Assembly: GCF_003937945.1 (NCBI RefSeq)
Contig: NZ_RSEC01000033.1
Span: forward strand, 124,001-188,000
From: Amycolatopsis eburnea
GTDB lineage: Bacteria > Actinomycetota > Actinomycetes > Mycobacteriales > Pseudonocardiaceae
Reading direction: 5' to 3'
DNA length: 64,000 nucleotides
Within the stretch, counting starts at the first letter, position 1. Every line of letters begins with the position of its first letter. Position numbers and translations under genes: made by a program. This document shows positions 24,074 through 38,175 of this stretch, in pieces. The notes beneath the pieces are model-generated. The model saw only the letters and a list, made by a program, of their open reading frames with translations. It was not told where the DNA came from and did no database searches.

Positions 24074-25696
24074 ATGGCTTTGCTGAAGGACGGCGCCGGC
24101 ACGGCACCACCGGGGGTGCCCGCCGCGGCGCGGACGCTGACCTCGGCCGATCCGTTCGCCGCGACCGGGATCGCGGCCGACCGCGGCGCGAACCGGTACG
24201 GCGTCTGCTCGATCGAAGACTTCCCGCCGGGAATCACCGACCTCTCCTACACCCACGAGGACGCCGGCGGTTTCTACAATTACGTCAAACAGTTCACCGC
24301 GCCGAACTTCTGGTACACCGACGGCGGCGTGCTGTCCTGGATCTACGGCGAGCAGTACGACGACTGGCAGGGCACGTACGGCTTCGACGCCTGCGTCGCC
24401 GAGTACCACTCCGGGCACGGGACCATGGACGGCAACGGCGTGTTCTGGATGCCGATGGGCGGCACCTGGGGCGGCTCGGCCTGGGCGAGCTCGGCCGACA
24501 TGCGGCTGGGCAACGAGGTCGCCCGCTACCTGTTCTTCTCGACGTGCCTCTCGCTGCGCATCGGCGACGGCAACAGCCCGATCCGCACGTGGGACGCGGC
24601 GAACCTCGGCCTGCGGATGATCTTCGGGTTCGAGTCCACCAGCGTGGACAGCCCGAACTACGGCGCGTACTTCTTCAACAAGTGGAACGGCAACGGCCAC
24701 AAGTTCAGCAAGGCGTGGCTGGACGCGTCCTGGGACATCGACCACCACCAGGCCCCGTCGGCCGTCGCGTGCGGGGCGACGCAGGCCGAGGCGCAGGACC
24801 GGCTGTGGAACGAAGGGACCTTCTGGACCACCGCCGCGTCGAAGAACTGGTGGTGGTGGACGTGGTACGACGCCGCCCGCAGCATCCGCGAGGCCCGCCT
24901 GGAGCTGCCCGGTGCCGCGCAGACGGCCCGGTTCGCGCCGCGGCGGCTCTCGCCGGCGCAGCTGGGTGAGCTGGCCGGGCACTACGGCGTCCGGCTGGGC
25001 GGCGGGCTGCCGGAGGCGATGGGCCCGCACGGCGTCGTGCTGGGCGCCGACCAGGGCGGCCCGCGGCTGAGCGTGGACCACCGCGGCGTTCGCGAGATCA
25101 CGTTCGCCGAGGCCGACGGCAGCGGCCGGGACGCGCCGAGCGCGGCCGAAGCGGTCCGGATCGCCCAGGACGCCGTCGAGACGTTCGGCCTGGCCGACCG
25201 CGTCGACCTCGTCGCGGACAAAGTGCGCCACCAGTACCACGCGGGCGGCACGCCCGAGGAGATCGCGGAACCGCGCGTGCGCGAGACCCACGTGGTGTTC
25301 ACGCAGCTGGTCGACGGCCGGCCGGTCGTCACGCCCGGCCTCGGCGAAGTGCGGGTCAGCATCGACGGCGGCGGCACCGTGACGACGATCGTCGACGCGA
25401 CCCGCGAGGTCGACCGGCTGACCGCCGGCGCGCCCGCGGCACCGCCGTCCGCGCGCGAGCCGGTCCGTGAGCCGTCCACTGTGGACGAAGCACTGGACGC
25501 GCGGCTGCAGCGCCTGCTGCGCCGCCTCTCGGCGGGTGGCCGCGTGCCCGCCGAGGTCCGCGAGGTCCCGGACTCGACGGCGGTCGGCTACGCCCTGCGC
25601 GGCGACGACGGCACGCCGTGCGTCCGGCGCACGGTCGAAGTGGACTGCGGCGAGGGCCTGGCGAAGCGGTACGTGCTGGAGGCGCCCCTGCGGTGA
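24074..25696 (+). CDS. DUF6345-like protein with caspase/gingipain-type His-Cys pair
   Basis: 540 aa. Residues ~40-290 are rich in aromatic residues and include EYHSGHGTMDGNGVFW (H115 in SGHG) and, after one helix, RYLFFSTCLSLRIGD (C158 in STC). The order '.SGHG ... .. C.S' after hydrophobic strands is the clan CD (caspase, gingipain) layout, and the same set occurs in DUF6345 proteins as I recall them. Residues ~310-460 contain a PepSY-like alternating strand region ending RVSIDGGGTVTTIVD. No obvious signal peptide. The enzymatic role is inference; substrate unknown. Confidence 0.6.
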   Translation: MALLKDGAGTAPPGVPAAARTLTSADPFAATGIAADRGANRYGVCSIEDFPPGITDLSYTHEDAGGFYNYVKQFTAPNFWYTDGGVLSWIYGEQYDDWQGTYGFDACVAEYHSGHGTMDGNGVFWMPMGGTWGGSAWASSADMRLGNEVARYLFFSTCLSLRIGDGNSPIRTWDAANLGLRMIFGFESTSVDSPNYGAYFFNKWNGNGHKFSKAWLDASWDIDHHQAPSAVACGATQAEAQDRLWNEGTFWTTAASKNWWWWTWYDAARSIREARLELPGAAQTARFAPRRLSPAQLGELAGHYGVRLGGGLPEAMGPHGVVLGADQGGPRLSVDHRGVREITFAEADGSGRDAPSAAEAVRIAQDAVETFGLADRVDLVADKVRHQYHAGGTPEEIAEPRVRETHVVFTQLVDGRPVVTPGLGEVRVSIDGGGTVTTIVDATREVDRLTAGAPAAPPSAREPVREPSTVDEALDARLQRLLRRLSAGGRVPAEVREVPDSTAVGYALRGDDGTPCVRRTVEVDCGEGLAKRYVLEAPLR

Positions 25697-25711
25697 GCCA
25701 CCGCCGAGACG

Positions 25712-25750
25712 GGACGGGCCGGCACCCAGTCGGGGGGTGCCGGCCCGTCC
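25712..25750 (+). terminator. Strong terminator hairpin after the DUF6345-like gene
   Basis: A perfect 16-bp GC-rich stem begins at GGACGGGCC and closes with GGCCCGTCC, around a 7-nt loop, 15 bp past the stop codon. Confidence 0.8.
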
Positions 25751-25752
25751 GC

Positions 25753-26035
25753 TGCCCGCAGACCGGCGGCGACGCGGACGCGTGAACCGGCTCGCGCTGA
25801 GCTAGCGTCGCGCGTCGCAAGTTGCCTTCCACGTTCGGGGCGAGCGCCCCAATGTGGCGTTCGGTGCGTCCAACGCACCCAATGTGGCGTTCGGTGCGTC
25901 CAACGCAACCAACGCCACATTGGGGCGCATCGGTGGGCCGCTGTCAACGGACCTCGGACGCACGACACTAGGTCCCCTTCAGCCCGGCGGGACCACGTGC
26001 CCGCAGACCGGCGGGGACGCGGACGTGTGAACCGG
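25753..26035. repeat. 38-bp direct repeats flanking a 207-bp hairpin-bearing segment
   Basis: TGCCCGCAGACCGGCGG-type units occur at 25753-25790 and 25998-26035, differing at two positions. Between them lies the large CCAATGTGGCG hairpin. No coding region is present in this 406-bp gap apart from short artefact ORFs. Origin by local duplication or insertion is possible. Confidence 0.65.
25845..25927. repeat. Large inverted repeat built from CCAATGTGGCGTTCGGTGCGTC words
   Basis: Two direct copies of CCAATGTGGCGTTCGGTGCG are followed by the inverted AACGCCACATTGGGGCG, giving a hairpin with ~17-bp outer arms. The same word forms the hairpin at 34772-34824. Confidence 0.75.
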
Positions 26036-26102
26036 GTGTATCCGGGGCATTAACAACGGACACCTGATTTCCACGGGGAGCGCGTACCGAGGGGAGACCG
26101 CG

Positions 26103-26342
26103 ATGACCTTCGACTTCGTCGGCCGCTGGCTGGGCCGGCACCGTGAACAGCCGGGCGTCACGGTCGACCTCTCGTGCGGTGGCCGCGTGACGCTGCGCGA
26201 GGTCGACGGGCGCCCGGTGCTGGCGATCACCACCGCGCCGGGGCCGGACGGGCGGTGCGAGGTCGCCGCCGTTCCGTTGTCGGACGCCGAACGCCGGGAG
26301 CTGGGCCAGGTCCTCGATCCGGCCGCCCTGCTGGCTTCCTGA
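26103..26342 (+). CDS. Small conserved-looking protein of unknown function
   Basis: 79 aa, with GGGGAG 6-8 nt before the ATG. Composition is mixed and plausible for a real protein (VDLSCGGRVTLREVDGRPVLAITTAPGPDGRCEVAAVPLSDAERRELGQVL), suggesting beta strands then a C-terminal helix. I do not recognise the family. It lies upstream of the large carboxylase with a 275-bp gap, so separate transcription is likely. Confidence 0.55.
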   Translation: MTFDFVGRWLGRHREQPGVTVDLSCGGRVTLREVDGRPVLAITTAPGPDGRCEVAAVPLSDAERRELGQVLDPAALLAS

Positions 26343-26465
26343 CCGGGGCCCCTACTTTCGCGGATCCGGATGTTTTCCGGGTCGGACCCGCCGTAGGCTG
26401 CGCACCGTGCTTTGTGGCAGCCCTCGCGAGAAACGCGGTCCCGGCAGTGTGGCGCGGGTCGCTTT

Positions 26466-26482
26466 TTGTGGGGTTCCCACAA
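26466..26482 (+). promoter_or_regulatory. Palindrome TTGTGGG-GTT-CCCACAA upstream of the carboxylase
   Basis: Perfect 7-bp arms with a 3-bp centre, about 135 bp before the GTG start. A candidate operator for a regulator of lipid metabolism; no partner gene is in the window. Confidence 0.4.
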
Positions 26483-26617
26483 CGCAGCCGCCTTGGCATG
26501 CGCCATGGCGGACATTGGTCTACCCCGCGGTAATCCAGCAGGGTGTAGACAGGTGCAGGCGACGCTCCAGGACAGGTGCGTCGCCTTCTGTGCGTGGGTA
26601 CTTGGGAGGCTCAGCCG

Positions 26618-32089
<5,472 letters not shown>

Positions 32090-32101
32090 CTCGTTCCGGA
32101 C

Positions 32102-32133
32102 GGGGCCGCACTTTCACGTGAAAGTGCGGCCCC
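32102..32133 (+). terminator. Perfect 32-bp palindrome after the carboxylase gene
   Basis: GGGGCCGCACTTTCAC joined directly to its reverse complement, 13 bp past the stop. It contains the CACTTTC/GAAAGTG word seen at 20847-20907. A likely terminator. Confidence 0.75.
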
Positions 32134-32273
32134 GCCGCGCGCCGGGCGGATCTCCTGACTCGCGACTTTCGGGGGTGTGCCGGGTTTGCCCGCACCGACA
32201 CACTGTGCGTGCCGGTGCGGTGACCAAGGGTTCCCGCCGGACCTCCATCCGTGCGGCGTGAGGAGCTCCCCCG

Positions 32274-33593
32274 ATGGCGTCAAGGTCCCTGTCCCGGCTC
32301 GCCCTCGCGGCGACCGGGGTCCTGCTCACCACCCTGCTCGGCGGCACCGCCACCGCGCAGCCGGCGGACACGCCGGTCTTCTGGCGCGTGCCGGCGACCG
32401 CCGCCCAGGCGCAGGCGCTGACCGAAGCCGGTTTCGACGTCGAGGAAGGCGACGCCGGTGCGGTCTACGTCGTCGGCGGCCAGGGCGTCGCGAACCAGCT
32501 GCGGGCGCGCGGCTTCCGGCCGTCGTTCTTCGACACCGTCTACAAAGAACTCCCGGCGCAGGGGAACGCGCTGGCGGCCGACACCTACTACGGCGGGTAC
32601 CGGACGGTCACCGCGCACGAGAACCACCTCGCGCAGGTCGCTTCCACGCACCCGGACCTGGCCACGAAGTACACGATCGGCCAGTCGTGGAAGAAGACCA
32701 AGGGCCAGGGCGGCCACGACGTCCAGGCGCTCTGCCTGACGAAGAAGCAGGCCGGCGACTGCACGCTGTCGACGACGTCGCCGAAGCCGAAGTTCTTCCT
32801 GATGGCCCAGATCCACGCGCGCGAGCTGTCCACCGGCGAGCTCGCCTGGCGCTGGATCGACTACCTCGCCGACGGCTACGCGACCGACGCCACCGCGAAG
32901 TCCATTTTGGACACGACCGAGGTGTGGGTGGTGCCGATCGCCAACCCCGACGGCGTCGACATCGTCGCCTCCGGCGGGAACTCACCCAAGCTGCAGCGCA
33001 AGAACGCGAACAACTCCCGCGGCGGCTGCACCGGCACGAACATCGGCGTCGACCTCAACCGCAACTCGACGTTCAAGTGGGGCGGCGACTCGAACTCCGC
33101 GTGCTCGGAGACCTACCAGGGCGTGAGCGCGGGGTCCGAGCCCGAGGTGCAGGCGCTGGAGAAGCTGGCCCGCGCGATCTTCCCGGACCAGCGCGGCACC
33201 GGGAACAACGACCCCGCGCCGGCCACCGCCAAGGGCACGATGATCACGCTGCACAGCTACGGCAACGACATCATCATCCCGTGGGGCTTCACCCAGGCCA
33301 CCTCGCCGAACGACGCGCAGTACCGCAAGCTCGGCGCCAAGTACTCGGCGTCCAACGGCTACCTCGTCGGCACCAACGAGGAAACCGTCGGCTACGACAC
33401 GACCGGCACCACCGACGACTTCACCTACGGCGAACTCGGCGTCGCCAGCGTGACGTTCGAAGTCGGCGGCTCGAGCGGCACCTGCGGCGGCTTCCTGCCG
33501 AAGTACACCTGCGTCGACAGCACGTTCTGGCCGAAGAACAAGGGCGCGCTGATCACCGCCGCCAAGGCCGCGGCGGCACCGTACCAGCAGTAG
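32274..33593 (+). CDS. Secreted M14-family zinc carboxypeptidase
   Basis: 439 aa. Signal peptide residues 1-29 (LSRLALAATGVLLTTLLGGTATAQ-A). Zinc ligands H181 and E184 (IHARELSTGE) and H327 (LHSYG); substrate-binding DLNRN near 257-261; catalytic Glu in TFEVGG near the end. Cysteine pairs (QALC..GDC, GGC..SAC, GTC..YTC) suggest disulfides. GAGGAG precedes the ATG. It trims C-terminal residues from peptides outside the cell. Confidence 0.9.
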   Translation: MASRSLSRLALAATGVLLTTLLGGTATAQPADTPVFWRVPATAAQAQALTEAGFDVEEGDAGAVYVVGGQGVANQLRARGFRPSFFDTVYKELPAQGNALAADTYYGGYRTVTAHENHLAQVASTHPDLATKYTIGQSWKKTKGQGGHDVQALCLTKKQAGDCTLSTTSPKPKFFLMAQIHARELSTGELAWRWIDYLADGYATDATAKSILDTTEVWVVPIANPDGVDIVASGGNSPKLQRKNANNSRGGCTGTNIGVDLNRNSTFKWGGDSNSACSETYQGVSAGSEPEVQALEKLARAIFPDQRGTGNNDPAPATAKGTMITLHSYGNDIIIPWGFTQATSPNDAQYRKLGAKYSASNGYLVGTNEETVGYDTTGTTDDFTYGELGVASVTFEVGGSSGTCGGFLPKYTCVDSTFWPKNKGALITAAKAAAAPYQQ

Positions 33594-33594
33594 T

Positions 33595-34632
33595 TCAGGG
33601 CCGGCAGGCGTAAACGCAGTTCTGCGGACGCGGGGATTCGAGCACTTCGACGTGCCGGAACCCCGCGTCCGCGAGCATTTCCCGGGCCTTTTCGGTGCCC
33701 CACATGGCACCCAGCGCGGCGCCGCCTTCGGCCAGCGACGTCGTCGTGCAGTACATCAGGCTGATCGAGTAGCACAGCGCGGCCAGCGGGTTGCCGACGT
33801 TCTTGGCGACGTCGCTGGAGAAGTTCGTGTCCACCATGAAGAACAGGCCGTCGCCGGCCAAGGCTTCCCGGACCCGCCGCAGCACGACGTCCGGCCGGTC
33901 CTGGTCGTGGACGGCGTCGAACGCGGTGATCACGTCGTACGGCGGATCGGCGGCCAGCTCGGCGGCGTCCCCGACGGCGAACTCGGCGTTCGGCAGGTCG
34001 CGGGCGAGTTCCCGGGCCTGCTCGACGACACCGGGGTTGATGTCGAGCCCGGTGAACCGCGACGCGGGGAACGCCCGCGCGGCGACGGCGACGGCGTTCC
34101 CGGTGCCGCAGCCGAGGTCGAGCACGCGCACCCCGGCGGTGAGCCGCTCGTTCAGGCCGGGCACCGCGCCGAAGAAGCCGTCGACGAGGTGTTCGCGGTA
34201 GATGTGCTTCCAGCTGTCGCCGGTTTTCGCGCCGAGGGTCTCGAGGTAGGGCCCGTACGCTTCCCGCGGGACGCCGCCACCTTCGGCGAACGCGCGTTCC
34301 AGCTCGGGGAGGATGCCGGTGAAGGCGCTCAGGGTGAGCAGGGACGGCATCAGGTTCGACGCCGTTTCCCCGAGCAGGAACTTCGCGTGTTCGGGCGGGA
34401 AGGCGTATTCGCCGGCGTCGTGGGTGAAGATGCCGCCGGTGACCATGGCGCCGAGCCACTCCCGGACGTAACGCTCGTGCAGCCCGGCGCGTTCGGCCAG
34501 CCCGGCGCTGGTGGCGGGCCCCCGCGCGGCGGCCTCGAAGAGCCCGGTGCGGTGGCCGACGCCGATCAGCATGGTGAGCGCGCTGCCGGTCATGGTCGCC
34601 GTCAGGTGCGCCGCGAAGTCCTTTTCCTCCAT
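33595..34632 (-). CDS. Class I SAM methyltransferase with N-terminal winged-helix domain (Rv2258c-like)
   Basis: 345 aa. Residues ~15-95 form a winged-helix dimerisation region (GHRTGLFEAAARGPATSAGLAERAGLHERYVREWLGAMVTGGI). Motif I is VRVLDLGCGTGNAVAVAARAFP, and the strand-2 acidic end is FTGLDINPGVV. A long cap region lies between. Related proteins methylate small molecules. The TAGGCT on the minus strand ends 8 nt before the ATG. Convergent with the peptidase gene (1-bp gap). Confidence 0.85.
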   Translation of the reverse strand: MEEKDFAAHLTATMTGSALTMLIGVGHRTGLFEAAARGPATSAGLAERAGLHERYVREWLGAMVTGGIFTHDAGEYAFPPEHAKFLLGETASNLMPSLLTLSAFTGILPELERAFAEGGGVPREAYGPYLETLGAKTGDSWKHIYREHLVDGFFGAVPGLNERLTAGVRVLDLGCGTGNAVAVAARAFPASRFTGLDINPGVVEQARELARDLPNAEFAVGDAAELAADPPYDVITAFDAVHDQDRPDVVLRRVREALAGDGLFFMVDTNFSSDVAKNVGNPLAALCYSISLMYCTTTSLAEGGAALGAMWGTEKAREMLADAGFRHVEVLESPRPQNCVYACRP

Positions 34633-34657
34633 GGGAGGTGAGCCTAGGAGCCGGCGC

Positions 34658-34713
34658 CGCGGGTCGTGAGTGTTCAGTCGGGTTAGAACCCGACTGAACA
34701 CTCACGACCCGCG
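34658..34713 (-). terminator. Near-perfect 27-bp-stem hairpin with 2-nt loop
   Basis: Left arm CGCGGGTCGTGAGTGTTCAG... and its full reverse complement are separated by AG. It sits between the PadR gene 3' end and the methyltransferase promoter, so it may end PadR transcription. Confidence 0.7.
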
Positions 34714-34771
34714 CGTCAGTCGGGGCAGGACCAGCCAACTCACCGCCGTGGCCGGTGTGCCGGGTCTGGAT

Positions 34772-34824
34772 GCACCCAATGTGGCGTTCGGTGCGTCTGA
34801 CGCACCGAACGCCACATTGGGTGC
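34772..34824 (-). terminator. Perfect 24-bp-stem hairpin of the CCAATGTGGCGTT family
   Basis: Arms begin GCACCCAATGTGGCG and close with a full reverse complement around TCTGA. It is 85 bp past the PadR stop. Same word as 25845-25927. Confidence 0.7.
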
Positions 34825-34908
34825 GTTCCCGGCCGCCGCCGACTCCCCGCGCCGTAGGTAGCCAAATGACCATTGGCCCTAACCGACTTACCAGTCACGA
34901 CCCCGGCG

Positions 34909-35667
34909 TCAGGCTTCTTCGTCTTCCAGGCCTGCGTCGGCGAGCACCGCGTAGACCCGGCGCCGGGCGTCGGCGAGGATCTTCTTCACCTCCGCCACCT
35001 GCGCCTCGGTGCCGCTGTGCCCCACCTGGGCCGCCGCGCCGGACAGCTCGCCCAGTGCGTGCCACAGCGTCGCGAAGCGATCGGCGTTCGGCTCCTCCTC
35101 GGGCTCGCCCCACAGCTCGGCGAACTCCGCCTCCCGCCCGGCGACGTGCTCACGGCCCGCATCGGTCAGCTCGGCGACGCGGCGGCCGCCCGTCTCGACC
35201 GTGTGGACCAGGCCTTCGTCCTCCAGCTGCTGCAGGATCGGGTACACCGAGCCGGGACTCGGGCGCCACCGCTCGTTCGTGCGGCGGCGGATCTCCTGCA
35301 TCAGCTGGTAGCCGTGCATCGGCTCCTCGGCGAGCAGCGCCAGCACGGCCGGGCGCACCGGACGCGCCGGCGGCCGCCCGCCGCGGAACTCCCGGACCCG
35401 CTGCCACGGGCCGCCACCGCCCCAGCCGCCCGGGCCGCCGAACGAGCCGGGGCCGCCCGGGAACCCGGGAAAGCCCGGTGGCTGCGGCGGCTGGGGCGGG
35501 TGCGGCGGGAACCCGCCCGGCGGGCCCCCGCGCGCCAGCTCCGGTCCGCCGTCCCAGTCCTCGTGCCCCGGCACGTCGTGCAGCCCCGGCATCCCGTGCC
35601 CACCCGGCCCGTGCCCGAAGTGCCCACCACCGAAGCCGCCGAACATCCGTCCCGCTCCCGCTGACAT
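34909..35667 (-). CDS. PadR-family regulator with long Gly/Pro/His-rich N-terminal tail
   Basis: 252 aa. Residues ~95-190 are the PadR winged helix (RPAVLALLAEEPMHGYQLMQEIRRRTNERWRPSPGSVYPILQQLEDEGLV). The C-terminal helices (~190-250) are the dimerisation part. Residues 1-90 are unusual: HFGHGPGGHGMPGL, then PPHPPQPPQPPGFPGFPGG. Similar short tails occur in other actinobacterial PadR proteins; the His content suggests metal binding as a guess. A CGATATATCG site lies upstream. Confidence 0.85.
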   Translation of the reverse strand: MSAGAGRMFGGFGGGHFGHGPGGHGMPGLHDVPGHEDWDGGPELARGGPPGGFPPHPPQPPQPPGFPGFPGGPGSFGGPGGWGGGGPWQRVREFRGGRPPARPVRPAVLALLAEEPMHGYQLMQEIRRRTNERWRPSPGSVYPILQQLEDEGLVHTVETGGRRVAELTDAGREHVAGREAEFAELWGEPEEEPNADRFATLWHALGELSGAAAQVGHSGTEAQVAEVKKILADARRRVYAVLADAGLEDEEA

Positions 35668-35704
35668 GCGCTCTCCTCAGGTAGCCCTATCGCCGACACT
35701 CACA

Positions 35705-35714
35705 CGATATATCG
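35705..35714 (-). promoter_or_regulatory. CGATATATCG palindrome upstream of padR-like gene
   Basis: A 10-bp palindrome 38 bp before the PadR start, in a GC-rich genome where AT-rich palindromes stand out. A candidate autoregulatory PadR operator. Confidence 0.5.
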
Positions 35715-35794
35715 CCGTTCGATCGACAGCAACTCCCCACCCGCGTTCACCAGGAATTTCCCTCCCGGCCATGAATAGTTCGTTATACGCCGGG

Positions 35795-35813
35795 TTGTAC
35801 GGGTCTTGTACGG
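35795..35813 (+). promoter_or_regulatory. Direct repeat TTGTACGG-N3-TTGTACGG upstream of the sialidase
   Basis: Two TTGTACGG units are 11 bp apart (one helical turn), 55 bp before the sialidase GTG. Likely a regulator site or -35 region. Confidence 0.45.
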
Positions 35814-35867
35814 ACCGCGCCGACGCTACCGCCGAGACGTAGGACGTAGAACGAACAGGGAGAAACC

Positions 35868-37352
35868 GTGAACCTCACCCGGATCGCCAGAGGCCTCCTG
35901 GCCGGGCTGCTGGGGTGCGCCGCCGTGGCCGCCGTCGGCACCGCCACCGCGCAGGCCGATGTCAGCAGCACCTTGGTGTTCAACAAAAACACCGAAGGCC
36001 ACGACTGCTACCGCATCCCCACCGTCGTCAAGGCGAACAACGGCGACCTGCTCGCCTTCGCCGAGGGCCGCAACGGCGGCGCCAGCTTCTGCAACGACCT
36101 CGGCGAAATCGACCTCGTCATGAAGCGCTCCACCGACGGCGGCAAGACGTGGAGCGCGCTGCAGACCGTCATCAAGGCCAACGGCGACACCAAGGGCAAC
36201 CCGGCGCCGATCGTCATCCCGGGCAGCAACCGGATCGTGCTGCTGTCCACCATGCAGTGCTACACGAACCCGTCGTGCGGCCGCGTGCCGCGCGTGTCGA
36301 TCAGCGAGGACAACGGCAAGACGTGGGGCGCGCCGCGCGTGCTGACCAGCGAACTCGGGTTCGCGAGCCCCCCGGGCTGGCTCGCCACCGGGCCGTCGCA
36401 CGGGATCGTGCTCACGCGCGGCGCGCACGCCGGGCGGCTCGTCGCCGGGGTCAGCTGGACCATCAGCGGCACGAACACCGGCGCGCTGGTCTACAGCGAC
36501 GACCAGGGCAGCACCTGGCACCGCGGCGCGACCGACTCCCCCACCAGCGCGATCAACCCGCAGGAAATCAGCGTCACCGAGCTGCTCGACGGCCGCGTGT
36601 ACGCCGCCGCCCGCAACCAGGCCAACGACGGCAACAAGTGCCTGGAAGGCGGGACGCGCAACCGCGCCTTCGCGATCAGCTCCGACGGCGGCGCGAGCTT
36701 CAGCGCCAAGTTCGCCTTCGCCACCGACCTCGTCGCGCCGACCGTCCAGGGTTCGACGGCCCGGATGAGCGCCACCGACACCGGCGGCAAGTACAACCGG
36801 GTCGTGTTCGCCGCACCGTCCACTTGCGACCGTCGCAAGGAGCTGCGGGTGCACTCGTCCTTCGACGAGGGCGCGAACTGGACCGGCACCGCGGGCAGCC
36901 TGCTCGTGTGGGGCCAGGACGCGGCGTACTCCGACATGGTGCAGCTGTCCCAGTCCTCGGTCGGCGTGCTGTTCGAAGCGGGGCCGGAGTTCCACGCGAA
37001 CGACACGATCCGCTACGCCACGGTGACCGACGCCGCGCTGGGCGCGCCGGCCTGCGGACTCGGTTACGGCGTCATCGATTCGGCACCGCTCGGCACGGCG
37101 GGCACGGCCTACCTGTCCTACAACGCCGCTACCGGCAAGAACTGCGTCAGCGCGATGAAGAGCGCCAACGCCGGGAAGGCCACGCAGACCTCGGCCTACC
37201 TGGAGGTCCAGGGCTCGGCGCGGGTCACCGACTCCGGGGCGTTCTCCTACTTCGCCGGCCCGGTTTCCGCGGCCGCGGCGGACAAGTGCGTGAAGTGGGG
37301 CGGCGCGGCCGACGGCCAGTCCTACGACAGCCAGTTCGAGCACTGCAGCTGA
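35868..37352 (+). CDS. Secreted sialidase (GH33, BNR/Asp-box)
   Basis: 494 aa from a GTG with AGGGAG 5 nt upstream. Signal peptide residues 1-30 (LLAGLLGCAAVAAVGTATAQA). The arginine-triad motif is CYRIPTVV. Asp boxes repeat the S.D.G.(T)W pattern: STDGGKTWS, SEDNGKTWG, SDDQGSTWH, SSDGGASFS, SFDEGANW. A C-terminal Cys-containing tail closes it. It removes terminal sialic acids from glycoconjugates outside the cell. It is followed by a strong terminator. Confidence 0.92.
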   Translation: MNLTRIARGLLAGLLGCAAVAAVGTATAQADVSSTLVFNKNTEGHDCYRIPTVVKANNGDLLAFAEGRNGGASFCNDLGEIDLVMKRSTDGGKTWSALQTVIKANGDTKGNPAPIVIPGSNRIVLLSTMQCYTNPSCGRVPRVSISEDNGKTWGAPRVLTSELGFASPPGWLATGPSHGIVLTRGAHAGRLVAGVSWTISGTNTGALVYSDDQGSTWHRGATDSPTSAINPQEISVTELLDGRVYAAARNQANDGNKCLEGGTRNRAFAISSDGGASFSAKFAFATDLVAPTVQGSTARMSATDTGGKYNRVVFAAPSTCDRRKELRVHSSFDEGANWTGTAGSLLVWGQDAAYSDMVQLSQSSVGVLFEAGPEFHANDTIRYATVTDAALGAPACGLGYGVIDSAPLGTAGTAYLSYNAATGKNCVSAMKSANAGKATQTSAYLEVQGSARVTDSGAFSYFAGPVSAAAADKCVKWGGAADGQSYDSQFEHCS

Positions 37353-37362
37353 CACGGGGAAG

Positions 37363-37387
37363 AGGGGACCCGGGCCGGGTCCCCTCG
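37363..37387. terminator. Bidirectional hairpin terminator between sialidase and MmpS-like gene
   Basis: GAGGGGACCCG, loop GGC, CGGGTCCCCTC, followed by GTT. The stem is perfect and lies between two convergent stops. Confidence 0.85.
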
Positions 37388-37398
37388 TTCCGTCGCCG

Positions 37399-38004
37399 TC
37401 AGAAACCCGAGCAGCTGGCGAGCGCGAACTCGCCGGAGGCGGTCGCCGTCTTGACCTCCTGGCCGTCCACGACGACCTTGCACGTCACCGTGCCGCCCGC
37501 TTCCCCGGTGCTCACGGTGAACGCGCCGATGAGGACGCCGGTGGCCTCGACGGTCTTCGTCCACGGCACGGTCGCGCCGGTTTCGGTCTTCACCGAGCCC
37601 GCCTGGTCGAACGTGCTGTAGTCGACGTCCGCGGTCTTCGCGTCGCCGGTCACCGAGTAGACGATCGTGTGGTGCTGGGTCGCCTGCTCGTTGACGTCGC
37701 CGATCGCCTTGCCCAGCACCACCACCCACAGGATGCTGACGACGAGGCCGAGCACCGACACGACGATGCCGGCGATCGCGAGCCCCTTGTTGGTGGCTTT
37801 GCCCGCCCGCACCCTGGCCAGGCCGACCGCGGACAGGACGAGCCCGAGCACCACCAGCGGCCACGCGATCACGCCGACGATCGGGATCGGCGAGAACACC
37901 AGCCCGACCAGGCCGAGGACGAAGCCCGCCGTGCCGAGGCCGTTGCGGGGCGGCGCGGCCTGCGGAGCCGGGTACTGCTGCTGGATCGGGGTGTAGTCGG
38001 TCAT
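37399..38004 (-). CDS. DUF4190-MmpS fusion membrane protein
   Basis: 201 aa. Residues ~20-75 are the DUF4190 two-helix segment (GTAGFVLGLVGLVFSPIPIVGVIAWPLVVLGLVLSAVGL). A third helix at ~75-98 is followed by an extracytoplasmic domain IVYSVTGDAKTADVDYSTFDQAG...VPWTKTVEA...GGTVTCKVVVDGQEV..A.GEFALASC that matches the MmpS family. MmpS proteins partner RND lipid exporters in mycobacteria; no MmpL is in this window. Confidence 0.8.
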   Translation of the reverse strand: MTDYTPIQQQYPAPQAAPPRNGLGTAGFVLGLVGLVFSPIPIVGVIAWPLVVLGLVLSAVGLARVRAGKATNKGLAIAGIVVSVLGLVVSILWVVVLGKAIGDVNEQATQHHTIVYSVTGDAKTADVDYSTFDQAGSVKTETGATVPWTKTVEATGVLIGAFTVSTGEAGGTVTCKVVVDGQEVKTATASGEFALASCSGF

Positions 38005-38175
38005 CGGGGTCGTGTCCTTTCGCCTTCGCTTGACGGCGAGCAGGAAACCAGCGCCCCGGGTGGCGCCGCGTCGTCCGCGAGCCTCGACCCGGTACGACGA
38101 AAGTCGTCAACCGGCGGGCCCCGGAGAAGCCGAACAGCTGATGGACGTCCCCCGGGCGCCTCGTAGGCTCACCGC

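Noticed and set aside
25845-25927. Possible CRISPR-like repeat structure
   Set aside because: Only two direct words plus an inverted copy, no uniform spacers and no cas genes.
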